The notes: a model not told the origin generated them from the letters alone. Positions 7,775-16,144 are shown, counted from the first letter of the stretch. The stretch is 32,459 bases of DNA from Bacteroidia bacterium (GCA_016788185.1 JAEUTF010000061.1:1-32459); one strand, 5' to 3'. A program made the numbers and translations.

Positions 7775-8617
7775 ATGCGGCTAATCTGTATTTTGCTCAT
7801 TCTCTTTTTCCTGACTTCCACGCAGGGCCGGGCATCGTCGGATACCCTTCGCCTGAAAGACGCCGTGAATCGCCTGATGGTATTGGGCGACAGTCTCCTG
7901 AAAGGCAGCAACGACAGCATCCGAACTGAAGCCAATGAGCACTTTTCAGCCTTGCTGGACAGTGTACTGCAGTCAGCAGGAGGCACTGAACTGAGCTTCG
8001 GTCAGGTCAGGGCTTTGTCGCACGCTCGTGCTGAAAACCAAAAAGTACGCGCATTGACATGGCTGCTTCAGCGTGAGCGTGGTAACCGTTATGATTATTT
8101 TGGTTATCTGATCCTCCAGCCTGATCCCAAATTGCCGGCAAGGGTCATCCGCCTGAACCAAAATAAAGATTTGGCAAGGGAAGACCTGGATTTTATTAAA
8201 TCCGATCCATCCAACTGGCTGGGGTGCATCTACTACGCCATCCATGTGGAGCGGTATAAAAAGAAAGACCATTACCTCCTCTTAGGTTGGGCGCCGCAAT
8301 CCACATTTACCACCCGGAAATTGGTGGAACCGCTTCAATTCAATACAACTAAAGTCAGCCTGGGTCTTGCCGTGATCAAAGCAGGCGGAAAAGCCCGTCA
8401 TCGTATGGTCTTCGAGTACAATGCTCAGGCTACCATGAGCCTGCGTTACCATGAGAAAGAAAAAATGATTGTCATGGATCATTTATCTTCTTCCGACCCA
8501 AGGCCTGAAGCCAGGGGGATGTACCAGTTGTACGGCCCCGATCTTAGCTACGATGGATTGAAATTCAGTAAGGGGAACTGGCTGTTGCTGAAGGATATTG
8601 ATATCAGAAATAAATAA
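7775..8617 (+). CDS. Exported protein of unknown function
   Basis: A 280-residue protein that begins with a signal peptide (hydrophobic residues 3-15, likely cleavage after the QGRAS region) with no lipobox Cys. Residues 20-80 look helical; the rest, including NRYDYFGYLILQPDP and KKDHYLLLGWAP, looks beta-rich with many aromatic residues. I cannot assign it to a named family. It lies between the ferredoxin terminator and serC, with its own promoter-like box, so it is probably a separate transcription unit. No catalytic motif is visible. Its position in this region may be conserved in relatives, but that needs a genome comparison. Confidence 0.75.
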   Translation: MRLICILLILFFLTSTQGRASSDTLRLKDAVNRLMVLGDSLLKGSNDSIRTEANEHFSALLDSVLQSAGGTELSFGQVRALSHARAENQKVRALTWLLQRERGNRYDYFGYLILQPDPKLPARVIRLNQNKDLAREDLDFIKSDPSNWLGCIYYAIHVERYKKKDHYLLLGWAPQSTFTTRKLVEPLQFNTTKVSLGLAVIKAGGKARHRMVFEYNAQATMSLRYHEKEKMIVMDHLSSSDPRPEARGMYQLYGPDLSYDGLKFSKGNWLLLKDIDIRNK

Positions 8618-8672
8618 GTTTTGTCTTCCGGAAAGCCACCAGACAATCTTCCCGATAACGAGCACAAATCAC

Positions 8673-8703
8673 TTGGCTTTTCGGGGAAATGGTGCTTACT
8701 TTG
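8673..8703 (+). promoter_or_regulatory. Probable serC promoter: TTG-N20-TTACTTTG
   Basis: TTG at 8673-8675, then 20 bases, then TTACTTTG (8696-8703), one mismatch to TAnnTTTG. It leaves a leader of about 45 bases. The spacer contains CGGGGAAAT (8682-8690), also present in the carA promoter spacer. Confidence 0.45.
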
Positions 8704-8752
8704 ATACCGGAATTACAATTCATTTAAACAATACAAAATCAGATATATAGTC

Positions 8753-9817
8753 ATGAGAAAACACAACTTTGGCGCCGGTCCCGGCATCCTGCCTGAATCT
8801 GCGCTACAGAAATCGGCCGCTGCCGCCTTGGATTTCAACAACATTGGCATGTCCATTCTGGAAATTTCTCACCGTAGTAAAGATTTTGATGCGGTCATGA
8901 TTCAAACCAAATCATTGGTGAAAGAGCTACTGGGAGTGCCCGACCACTATTCCATCCTCTTCCTGCAAGGTGGCGCCAGTACGCAATTCGCCATGGTTCC
9001 CATGAATCTACTGCATAAAAAGGCAGCCTATGTGGATTCCGGCGTATGGGCCAATAAAGCCCTGAAAGAAGCCAGGCTTTTCGGAGAGGTGGACGTAATT
9101 GCCTCTTCCAAAGACAAAAACTACAGCTATGTACCCAAAGGTTATCAAATCCCGGGAGATTGTGATTACCTGCACATCACCTCCAACAATACCATTTACG
9201 GTACGCAGATGAAAAATTTTCCGGAAAGTCCGGTTCCGGTGGTTTGCGACATGTCGAGTGATATTTTCAGCCGTCCGGTGGATGTTTCCAAATTCGATCT
9301 GATTTATGCCGGTGCTCAGAAAAACATGGGGCCTGCCGGTGTCACCCTGGTGATTATCAAAAATGATATTTTGAAAGAAGTGCAAAGAGTGGTTCCTACC
9401 ATGCTGCGGTACCAGACTCACATAGACGGTGATTCACTCTACAACACCCCTCCTGTGTTTTCCATCTTTGTATGCATGGCTACGCTGGAATGGCTTAAAT
9501 CCATTGGCGGAGTGTCCGCCATTGAAAAAATCAACCAGGCCAAAGCGGATTTGTTCTATGGAGAAGTGGACAGCAATCCCCTGTTCACCGGCACCTGTGA
9601 GAAGGAAGACCGATCCAACATGAATGCCTGCTTCCTGCTGAAAAACCCGGAGCTGGACGAAGAATTCATGAAAGTAACCAAAGCGGCGGGAATCATCGGA
9701 ATAAAGGGACACAGGTCGGTCGGTGGCTTCCGTGCTTCCATGTACAATGCTCTGCCCATCGAAAGCGTCAAAGTGCTAACGCAGGTGATGAAGGAGTTTG
9801 CCCTGAAAACGGCCTGA
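8753..9817 (+). CDS. serC: Phosphoserine aminotransferase SerC
   Basis: A 354-residue class V aminotransferase. It converts 3-phosphohydroxypyruvate and glutamate to O-phosphoserine in serine synthesis, and SerC enzymes can also serve the pyridoxal phosphate pathway. The N-terminus HNFGAGPGILPES is diagnostic, QGGAS at 72-76 contacts the cofactor phosphate, ISHRS near 38-42 is part of the substrate site, and the PLP-binding lysine is Lys190 in YAGAQKNMGPAG. The C-terminus HRSVGGFRASMYNA is also typical. Length is normal. It is followed after 55 bases by a serA-type dehydrogenase on the same strand, so the two most likely form one transcript. Confidence 0.97.
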   Translation: MRKHNFGAGPGILPESALQKSAAAALDFNNIGMSILEISHRSKDFDAVMIQTKSLVKELLGVPDHYSILFLQGGASTQFAMVPMNLLHKKAAYVDSGVWANKALKEARLFGEVDVIASSKDKNYSYVPKGYQIPGDCDYLHITSNNTIYGTQMKNFPESPVPVVCDMSSDIFSRPVDVSKFDLIYAGAQKNMGPAGVTLVIIKNDILKEVQRVVPTMLRYQTHIDGDSLYNTPPVFSIFVCMATLEWLKSIGGVSAIEKINQAKADLFYGEVDSNPLFTGTCEKEDRSNMNACFLLKNPELDEEFMKVTKAAGIIGIKGHRSVGGFRASMYNALPIESVKVLTQVMKEFALKTA

Positions 9818-9872
9818 ATTAACGGTATTGTGTTTCGCACAAAGCAGTTTGTTTCACACTCAACTTAAGTTT

Positions 9873-10850
9873 ATGGCCAAAATTCTCGCCAACGATGGCA
9901 TCGACAAAGCCGGAAAGAACATTCTGGAGGCAGCGGGAATTGCTGTTGACACCACGAAAGTACCACAGGAAGAACTGGCGAATGTTCTGAATGATTACGA
10001 TGGCATTCTGGTACGTAGTGCCACTACCGTTCGGAAAGAGCTGATCGATGCCTGCCCCAACCTCCGCCTGATTGGAAGAGCCGGTGTGGGTATGGACAAT
10101 ATCGATGTGGCCTATGCCCGTGAAAAAGGTCTTAAAGTGATCAATACACCGGAGGCTTCTTCGCAGAGTGTGGCAGAACTGGTCTTTGCGCATCTCTTCA
10201 CCACCGCTCGCTTCCTGCACGATGCCAACCGCAATATGCCCGGCAGCGACAACAAGGAACGGTTCAACGAACTCAAGAAAAATTATTCGGCAGGCACCGA
10301 GCTGAAGGGGAAAACGATTGGCATCATCGGGTTCGGAAATATCGGTCAGGCGGTGGCCAGGATGGGGATCGGCCTGGGCATGAACATACTTCCCTTTAAA
10401 TTAAGAGCGGAAGATGTAAAAATCGAAATCGATTTTTTTAAAACCATGACCAACGCGAAAATGATACTCACCATGAAGTGCGTACCGTTTGAGCAGCTGC
10501 TCGCAGAGAGTGATTTCATCACGCTGCATGTTCCTTTCCCGAAGGGAGCACCGCCCATTATCGGTAAACGTGAATTCAGCCAGATGAAAAAAGGCGCCGT
10601 CATTGTCAATACCGCCCGTGGAGGCGCCGTGAGTGAAACCGATCTGCTGGCTGCCTTAAACGACGGAACCCTCGCGGCTGCCTGCCTGGATGTTTTTGAA
10701 GGGGAACCCCTGATCAAGGAAGAATTGCGTCATCACCCCCGCGTATCGCTCAGCCCGCATATCGGCGGATCTACCCAGGAAGCACAGGAACGCATCGGTA
10801 TTGAAATTGCAGAAAAGATTGTAGGGTATTTTAAAAACCAGCAGGGCTGA
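9873..10850 (+). CDS. serA: D-3-phosphoglycerate dehydrogenase-type enzyme, short form without ACT domain
   Basis: A 325-residue D-2-hydroxyacid dehydrogenase expected to oxidise 3-phosphoglycerate in the first step of serine synthesis, feeding SerC next door. Visible features: the nucleotide-binding loop GFGNIG at 153-158, catalytic Arg249 in NTARGG, Glu278 in FEGEP, and His296 in SPHIGGS. The regulatory ACT domain is absent, so serine feedback must work otherwise or not at all. The residue after strand beta-2, normally Asp in NAD-dependent enzymes, falls in a LPFKLR segment with no acid. The frame is open upstream to 9828, but ATG 9873 gives the family N-terminus MAKILANDGI. Substrate assignment depends on the neighbouring serC. 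Confidence 0.85.
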   Translation: MAKILANDGIDKAGKNILEAAGIAVDTTKVPQEELANVLNDYDGILVRSATTVRKELIDACPNLRLIGRAGVGMDNIDVAYAREKGLKVINTPEASSQSVAELVFAHLFTTARFLHDANRNMPGSDNKERFNELKKNYSAGTELKGKTIGIIGFGNIGQAVARMGIGLGMNILPFKLRAEDVKIEIDFFKTMTNAKMILTMKCVPFEQLLAESDFITLHVPFPKGAPPIIGKREFSQMKKGAVIVNTARGGAVSETDLLAALNDGTLAAACLDVFEGEPLIKEELRHHPRVSLSPHIGGSTQEAQERIGIEIAEKIVGYFKNQQG

Positions 10851-10871
10851 GCCTGGCTTGCTCTTCAGCTC

Positions 10872-11042
10872 ATGTGCTTTTTAAACCGGAACATCGTTTC
10901 AGCCCTGAGGGAAAGCTTCTACGGAAAAATTAAAATCACATGGCGGGTCCTGTATCCATCGGACGAAATTCTTAAATCAATATTTGAGCCCACCTCTGTT
11001 CTCTTCATGATTGATCTGATCTCCTCTGATAGTATTGTATAA
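10872..11042 (+). CDS. Possible 56-residue ORF, unknown
   Basis: Between serA and the DUF1015 gene there is a 250-bp gap containing a 56-codon ORF that starts 21 bases after the serA stop. The codons look plausible and the end is hydrophobic (SVLFMIDLI), but there is no recognised family, no ribosome-binding signal and no support beyond the open frame. It could equally be untranslated leader for the DUF1015 gene. Confidence 0.15.
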   Translation: MCFLNRNIVSALRESFYGKIKITWRVLYPSDEILKSIFEPTSVLFMIDLISSDSIV

Positions 11043-11100
11043 AACATCAACATAAAATCACATCCCTTCTAAACACATTCAATCCTTCAAAAAAAATACC

Positions 11101-12345
11101 ATGGCTGTATTAAAAGCATTCAAAGGCATACGCCCAACAAAAGAATATGTCAAGCGCGTTGCCTGCCGACCCTACGATGTGCTCGACGAAAAAGAAGCAC
11201 GTTTGGAGGCAAACGGCGACCCCTGTTCCTTCTATCACGTCATCAAACCGGAGATTGATTTTCCCGACGGTTACAATGTTTATGCACCGGAAATTTATAA
11301 AAAAGGTCGTGAGAACTTCGAGAAGATGATGGCCGATGGCGTCTTTAAACAAGACGAAAAGGAATGTCTTTATATCTACAGCCAGACAATGAATGGCCGC
11401 ACACAATACGGCATAGTAGGCTGCGCCGCCGTGGATGATTATGTAAACGACATCATTAAAAAGCACGAACTGACCCGGCCCGATAAGGAGGAGGACCGCA
11501 AGAACCATGTGCGCGTCGGCAACATGAATGCCGAACCCGTATTCTTCGCCTACCCTCACGTGCCAGCGTTGGATGAAATGGTGGCCAGCGTGGTGCAGGC
11601 GGAACCCGCCTATGACCTGGTTACCGATGATGGAATCGGCCATACCTTCTGGGTCATCAATGATCCGGATACCATCCGGCAGATTTGCGAGCTGTTCGCA
11701 AAAGTTCCTTTTACCTACGTGGCCGACGGACACCACCGCACGGCAGCCGCGGCACTGGTGGGCAAGGAACGCAGGGATGCCAATCCCCATCACACCGGCA
11801 AGGAAGAATACAATTTTTTTCTCGCTGTACATTTCCCCGACAATCAGTTGCACATCATGGATTACAACCGGGTCATCAAAGACCTCAACGGCCACAGTCC
11901 TGATCAATTGCTGGAAAAATTAAAAGACAGTTTCAGCATTGAAGATAAAGGCACTTCAGAATACCGCCCTTCCCGGTTACATGAATTCAGCATGTACCTG
12001 GAAGGAAAATGGTATGCGCTGACCGCTAAACCCGGTACGTACAACGACCATGACCCGATCGGCGTGCTGGATGTCACCATCCTGTCTGAACGCGTCCTGG
12101 CTCCCCTTTTTAACATTGTGGATCTCCGCAAAGACAAGCGCATTGATTTTGTGGGCGGCTTACGTGGCCTGGGGGAATTAAAAAGAAGGGTGGATTCCGG
12201 AAACATGAAAATTGCCTTCGCGCTCTACCCCGTGACAATGAAACAGCTCATTGACATTGCCGACAGCGGACAAATCATGCCACCGAAAACGACCTGGTTT
12301 GAACCCAAATTAAGAAGCGGTCTCGTCATTCATTCACTGGATTGA
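11101..12345 (+). CDS. DUF1015 family protein with ParB-like DGHHR motif
   Basis: A 414-residue DUF1015 protein. Typical features are the N-terminal AFKGIRPTKEY and CRPYDVLDEKEA segments, IIKKHELTRPDKEEDRKNH around 118-136, and the conserved DGHHRTAAA at 209-217. The last motif resembles the DGHHR box of ParB/sulfiredoxin-fold enzymes, a fold that includes the free serine kinases SerK and SbnI. Its position next to serC and serA favours a role in serine or phosphoserine metabolism, possibly phosphorylation of serine; this is inference. It has no signal peptide and should be cytoplasmic. It sits 250 bases after serA, so it may be in the same transcript or have its own promoter. A strong terminator follows. 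Confidence 0.85.
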   Translation: MAVLKAFKGIRPTKEYVKRVACRPYDVLDEKEARLEANGDPCSFYHVIKPEIDFPDGYNVYAPEIYKKGRENFEKMMADGVFKQDEKECLYIYSQTMNGRTQYGIVGCAAVDDYVNDIIKKHELTRPDKEEDRKNHVRVGNMNAEPVFFAYPHVPALDEMVASVVQAEPAYDLVTDDGIGHTFWVINDPDTIRQICELFAKVPFTYVADGHHRTAAAALVGKERRDANPHHTGKEEYNFFLAVHFPDNQLHIMDYNRVIKDLNGHSPDQLLEKLKDSFSIEDKGTSEYRPSRLHEFSMYLEGKWYALTAKPGTYNDHDPIGVLDVTILSERVLAPLFNIVDLRKDKRIDFVGGLRGLGELKRRVDSGNMKIAFALYPVTMKQLIDIADSGQIMPPKTTWFEPKLRSGLVIHSLD

Positions 12346-12360
12346 TTTTCATTATTAGAA

Positions 12361-12400
12361 AAAAAAGAGGCTGATTCATCCGAACCAGCCTCTTCCTTTT
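12361..12400. terminator. Bidirectional terminator between convergent genes
   Basis: A 9-bp stem AAGAGGCTG/CAGCCTCTT (12365-12373 with 12386-12394), extended past one mismatch by three more pairs, lies 20 bases after the DUF1015 stop. The plus strand has a CCTTTTTC tail, and the minus strand ends in at least eight T, so it can serve both converging genes. Confidence 0.85.
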
Positions 12401-12410
12401 TCAGGATGTT

Positions 12411-13568
12411 TTAATCCATTGGATTCCCCTCGTTATTGGTCTCAGACTTTTCACTGACAGTACCACCGTTCAGTGCACTGTTGCCACCATCTACCTTAAC
12501 CAGATACTGTTCCTCCTGATACGGTACAACGCAACCTCCCTGATTGGGATCACAACGTACAAAACAACTGCCCGGATTGTCATCAGGAAAAGTATAAATC
12601 TCAACCGTCTTATTGGGGTTAAAACTGAAGTTGGAAGATTGGGCATTTACCGCAAGACCCGAAACCGTACTTGAAGCTACCTGTGTTAAGGCACTGGAAG
12701 CATTGCTGCCCACCTTGTCTTTTCGGAACAAGGCCACGGTGAATGAACCGGAAGCGGTATCACCGGAATTTCTGGCTGCATAGACTACCGGCCCAAGGGC
12801 TACGCTATGCCTCAGTTCACGACAATTCGTGTTTAAGCCACAATTATAGGTAGCCACCTGTGTTCCGGCGGGCAAGCCCTGGCAGAAATCATCAGGCAAA
12901 CGCAGGAATGTTTCATTGTTGGCACCGAATGAAGCACTTCCTGGTCGAAACAAAGGACGATTCACATTGCTCAATGCGCTTGGCCTGGGGACAAGATCCG
13001 CCTTTTTGGCGACTACGGGAGGTGCGGGAGCTGCAGGAACTACAAATGAAAAAGTGGTGCTGAAAACATACGGATCCACACCGGAACAACTACTACAGTT
13101 TTTAATGCGCTTGGCCACCCTGAAAAAAACAGTGGTACCTGCCGCATAACTGCTTCTGGACCTGCTGCCGGTGGCGGTGATGACATTCCTTACTCTGGTT
13201 TTCGATAAGGTAGAAGCCAATACACCGGCAGGAGGAGTAAAATCCGGGTTATTGGAAGCCAGATTAGGCAGACCGCTAAGTGCCGCACTGGTGGTGGCCG
13301 TGTACAATTTAAACGTCACCAGCGGAAAGCAAGGGGTGTTGCTGGTTTCATTTTGAACCACCTTGAACAACTCCGAAGTAATGGTAAAAGGCAGAGAGGT
13401 GGAGCTTACCGGCAAAGTGGCCGGCGTCTGCGGTGTGCCGACGACCACTTTCGCAACCATCAAAGCCAAGACGCCAGCGGGTGTTCCGCAATTGGCCTGA
13501 CCACATACTTTTCCAAAGCTGAATCCGAGCAGAAGCAGCAAAGCAGATAATTTGAGATTAATTTTCAT
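12411..13568 (-). CDS. Secreted Cys-containing protein with CARDB-like C-terminus
   Basis: A 385-residue protein with a signal peptide (hydrophobic LSALLLLLGFSFG, likely cleaved after VCGQ). The N-terminal half (25-190) is rich in Ser, Thr and Ala and looks beta-sandwich-like. The second half begins with KKADLVPRPSAL and ends with VSEKSETNNEGN, the opening and closing signatures of CARDB adhesion-type domains, with at least six Cys that could form disulfides. It is probably an extracellular or surface binding protein. No sortase, type IX sorting or lipoprotein motif was seen. The open frame extends to 13688, but ATG 13568 gives the signal peptide and follows a good promoter. Confidence 0.7.
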   Translation of the reverse strand: MKINLKLSALLLLLGFSFGKVCGQANCGTPAGVLALMVAKVVVGTPQTPATLPVSSTSLPFTITSELFKVVQNETSNTPCFPLVTFKLYTATTSAALSGLPNLASNNPDFTPPAGVLASTLSKTRVRNVITATGSRSRSSYAAGTTVFFRVAKRIKNCSSCSGVDPYVFSTTFSFVVPAAPAPPVVAKKADLVPRPSALSNVNRPLFRPGSASFGANNETFLRLPDDFCQGLPAGTQVATYNCGLNTNCRELRHSVALGPVVYAARNSGDTASGSFTVALFRKDKVGSNASSALTQVASSTVSGLAVNAQSSNFSFNPNKTVEIYTFPDDNPGSCFVRCDPNQGGCVVPYQEEQYLVKVDGGNSALNGGTVSEKSETNNEGNPMD

Positions 13569-13585
13569 AGTGTTAAAGTTTTGAC

Positions 13586-13613
13586 CAAAACTAAGTCTGT
13601 CTTTCCCGTACAA
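13586..13613 (-). promoter_or_regulatory. Promoter of the CARDB-like gene: TTG-N17-TAGTTTTG
   Basis: On the minus strand, TAGTTTTG (13593-13586) is an exact -7 match, preceded by TTG at 17 bases (and a second TTG at 20). It lies 18 bases before the ATG at 13568. Confidence 0.6.
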
Positions 13614-13727
13614 CAATCCCCTAATAGGGTGAAATGCCCGCATTATGAATTCTTTCTGAAGATTATAGCGTATAGGAACAAAGTCCATCTTTGAATTAAT
13701 TTACCTTTACCATCAAACCAATTACAG

Positions 13728-14711
13728 ATGAATATCCTGGAGGTATTTACCGTTGCTGACCACCTGAATTCCCTGAAACAGTTATCAATAAAAGCAGGGC
13801 CGGCTAAAAAAGACAGTTGTCCGTTTTATCAACTTGGAGCCCGCAACTTTTTCTTTAAACTGGAAGCCATTGCGCGGATCTTCAGAGAAACGATCAATGA
13901 ACCGTACTATGATAAAATTTACAATTCCATTAAACTTACCGAGGATGCATTGGGTCAATACGATTATCAAAAGGTACTGGCAGATGAGTTTGTCAATGAC
14001 GGGCGACTGCCCGATGGGTTCAGGACGTACTTTAAAAATGCCGAGACTAAAGGGTTGAATCAACTGAACCTTCACCTGGAAGAAAACGGCTGGATTCCGG
14101 ATGCTAACGTAAAATGCGATACCCTTCTCCTTGCCTACAGTGACAAAGCCACGATCGACAGCAATGACTTTTTACCATCCTATCTAAAATACCTGAGCGG
14201 CTACATTCAAAAACTTGAGAAGAATTTCAGGGAAGGTAAAACAGATCCGGAAAAAATTGAAGAAGGCGTACATGAACTGCGAAGAAAGCTGCGCTGGATT
14301 TCGATCTATACGCAGGTAAGCGGCGGCATCATTCAATTGACCACAAAAAACAAAAGCAATGGCATCAACAAAAAATACCTCGACCCGTCCATTTTGAATT
14401 CCCCTTTTATGAAGGTGCCCCATGCGCCAAAAGGATTGAAGACGATTTCAATTCACATCGAAAACTTCGCCGCACTCAGCTGGATCATCAATGAACTGGG
14501 TGTTTATAAGGACCAGGGACTGCGGTTGGAAGCCATCAACAGGGCCTGCCTTGAAACCGTGAAACCGGATGCGGCGAATAAAATTCAATCCATCCTGAAC
14601 CCGGAAGAAATCAGTCTTGACCGGATTAGTGAAAAAGTCAGAAAAATAACCACCGGATTTTTTAATGAGGATAAGATCTTAAGCCGGATATTGGATGACC
14701 TTAAACAGTAA
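13728..14711 (+). CDS. Helical protein of unknown function with CHAD-like segment
   Basis: A 327-residue, probably cytoplasmic, largely alpha-helical protein. I do not recognise a clear family. Residues 178-194 (EEGVHELRRKLRWISIY) resemble the His/Arg-rich helix of CHAD domains, which bind polyphosphate, and the residues after Cys31 (FYQLGARNFFFKLEAIARIF) could be a matching helix. The remainder lacks the usual density of conserved Arg and His, so this is only a suggestion. The start at 13728 is the first ATG and is preceded by a weak TACCTTTA box. The gene is divergent from the CARDB-like gene and is followed 70 bases later by a hydrolase with its own promoter. Confidence 0.7.
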   Translation: MNILEVFTVADHLNSLKQLSIKAGPAKKDSCPFYQLGARNFFFKLEAIARIFRETINEPYYDKIYNSIKLTEDALGQYDYQKVLADEFVNDGRLPDGFRTYFKNAETKGLNQLNLHLEENGWIPDANVKCDTLLLAYSDKATIDSNDFLPSYLKYLSGYIQKLEKNFREGKTDPEKIEEGVHELRRKLRWISIYTQVSGGIIQLTTKNKSNGINKKYLDPSILNSPFMKVPHAPKGLKTISIHIENFAALSWIINELGVYKDQGLRLEAINRACLETVKPDAANKIQSILNPEEISLDRISEKVRKITTGFFNEDKILSRILDDLKQ

Positions 14712-14734
14712 AAGAAGTGATTTCCGGCCAAAAA

Positions 14735-14765
14735 TTGTTCGCAAGCAATCTTTGAGGTAATTTTG
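14735..14765 (+). promoter_or_regulatory. Promoter of the hydrolase-yggS operon: TTG-N20-TAATTTTG
   Basis: TTG at 14735-14737 is followed after 20 bases by an exact TAATTTTG (14758-14765), 16 bases before the hydrolase ATG. Confidence 0.6.
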
Positions 14766-14781
14766 AAAATCTATAGACCGT

Positions 14782-15486
14782 ATGACATCCAAGCCGAATC
14801 TACTGTTGTTACATGGGGCATTGGGCGCCTCCGATCAATTTCAGGCACTCACGGTGCATCTGCGGGAAGAGTACAGTGTACATACCTATGATTTTCCCGG
14901 TCATGGCGGAAAAGCTTTTGCGGAAGAACCACTGAGTATTCCTGTCCTGGCCAAACACCTCGAAGATCACCTCGTCGAATTCCACCTGGTGGGCTGTCAT
15001 GTGTTTGGTTACAGTATGGGAGGCTACGTTGCGCTCTGGCTGGAAGCCCTGAAGCCCGGACTCTTTTCATCCATTATGACCCTAGGCACCAAGTTCAACT
15101 GGACCCGTGAAAGTGCCGAGAAAGAAGCAAAAATGATCGATCCGTCCTTTTTGACGGCCAAAGTACCGCGTTTCGCAGAAACCCTGAAACTCAGACATGC
15201 TCCCGGCGACTGGACACGTCTATCGGCTGAAACCATGCATCTGATGCTTCACCTGGCCAAACATCCGCTGGGTTTGGATGCTTTTGGACAAATTACCTGC
15301 AAAACAAGAATTGCTTTAGGCGACAGGGATCAAATGGTCAGTATTGCTGAAACCGAATCCACGTATACCGCGCTTCCCAATGCCTCCCTTCTGATACTGC
15401 CTGAAACCGCACATGCCCTTGAAAAAGTAAATCACAGCTACCTCGCAATGGAAATCAAACACTTTCTGCAAAACCATGGCATTTAA
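14782..15486 (+). CDS. Alpha/beta hydrolase
   Basis: A 234-residue alpha/beta-hydrolase fold protein. The oxyanion-hole segment LLLLHGALG is at 7-15, the nucleophile elbow GYSMGG places Ser78, the acid is probably Asp183 in GDRDQM, and the catalytic His is His211 in ETAHALEK. It has no signal peptide. It probably cleaves an ester or thioester, but the substrate is unknown. Its last 11 bases overlap the start of the yggS-like gene in another frame, indicating translational coupling. Size and the short lid fit the small 2-hydroxy-ketone hydrolase/MenH-like group, though no menaquinone genes are nearby. Confidence 0.85.
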   Translation: MTSKPNLLLLHGALGASDQFQALTVHLREEYSVHTYDFPGHGGKAFAEEPLSIPVLAKHLEDHLVEFHLVGCHVFGYSMGGYVALWLEALKPGLFSSIMTLGTKFNWTRESAEKEAKMIDPSFLTAKVPRFAETLKLRHAPGDWTRLSAETMHLMLHLAKHPLGLDAFGQITCKTRIALGDRDQMVSIAETESTYTALPNASLLILPETAHALEKVNHSYLAMEIKHFLQNHGI

Positions 15487-16144
15487 TCAGCAGGCTCACA
15501 GGGACCTTCTCAAAGAGCTGGAACCTTACAAGGCAAGACTTATCGCCGTAACCAAAAAAAAACCGGCTACTGAAATAGCAGAGGCCTATGCCGCCGGGCA
15601 GAAAGATTTCGGTGAAAACTACGTTCAGGAACTGGATGAAAAAAGAGCGCAGATTCGTGAAAAAATACGGTGGCATTTCATCGGACATCTGCAAACCAAT
15701 AAAGTAAAAACCATTGTCCCTTATGTCAGTCTGATACAAACCATCGATAGTTTTAAGCTGCTGAAGGAAGTGAACAAAGAATCAGCCAAAGCCGGTATCA
15801 TCACCGATTGCCTCGTACAGGTCCACATCGCAAAAGAAGAAAGCAAATTCGGTTTCAGCGAAGAAGAAGTGGAAGCCCTGATGTTATTTCCCGAATTGAG
15901 TGAAATGGAAAATATACGTATCAGAGGGCTGATGGGGATGGCCAGCCTGACCGACGAGAAGAGCCAGGTTAAAAAAGAGTTCCTTGGCTTGCACACGTTG
16001 TTTACCAATTGCAGGTTGATGAGCATGGACCCGGATGCATTCGATACCTTGTCCATGGGCATGAGCAGTGATTACAAAATAGCACTCGATTGCGGCAGCA
16101 ATATGATCCGGATCGGAAGTCTGCTTTTCGGCGAACGACGATGA
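15476..16144 (+). CDS. yggS: YggS/PROSC-type PLP homeostasis protein
   Basis: A 222-residue PLP-binding protein of the YggS/PLPBP family, which buffers pyridoxal phosphate and affects amino-acid balance without known catalysis. Lys27 in LIAVTKKKP is the expected PLP Schiff-base residue. GENYVQE (46-52), WHFIGHLQTNKVK (66-78), and LSMGMSSDY followed by IRIGSLLFG near the C-terminus are family hallmarks. The length is normal for bacteria. The start overlaps the upstream hydrolase by 11 bases; the ATG is required for the conserved N-terminal helix. It is followed after 61 bases by the isoaspartyl peptidase gene on the same strand. Confidence 0.95.
   Translation: MAFNQQAHRDLLKELEPYKARLIAVTKKKPATEIAEAYAAGQKDFGENYVQELDEKRAQIREKIRWHFIGHLQTNKVKTIVPYVSLIQTIDSFKLLKEVNKESAKAGIITDCLVQVHIAKEESKFGFSEEEVEALMLFPELSEMENIRIRGLMGMASLTDEKSQVKKEFLGLHTLFTNCRLMSMDPDAFDTLSMGMSSDYKIALDCGSNMIRIGSLLFGERR

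Noticed and set aside
11110-11907. 265-residue minus-strand ORF
   Set aside because: Antisense to the DUF1015 gene; no recognisable motif.
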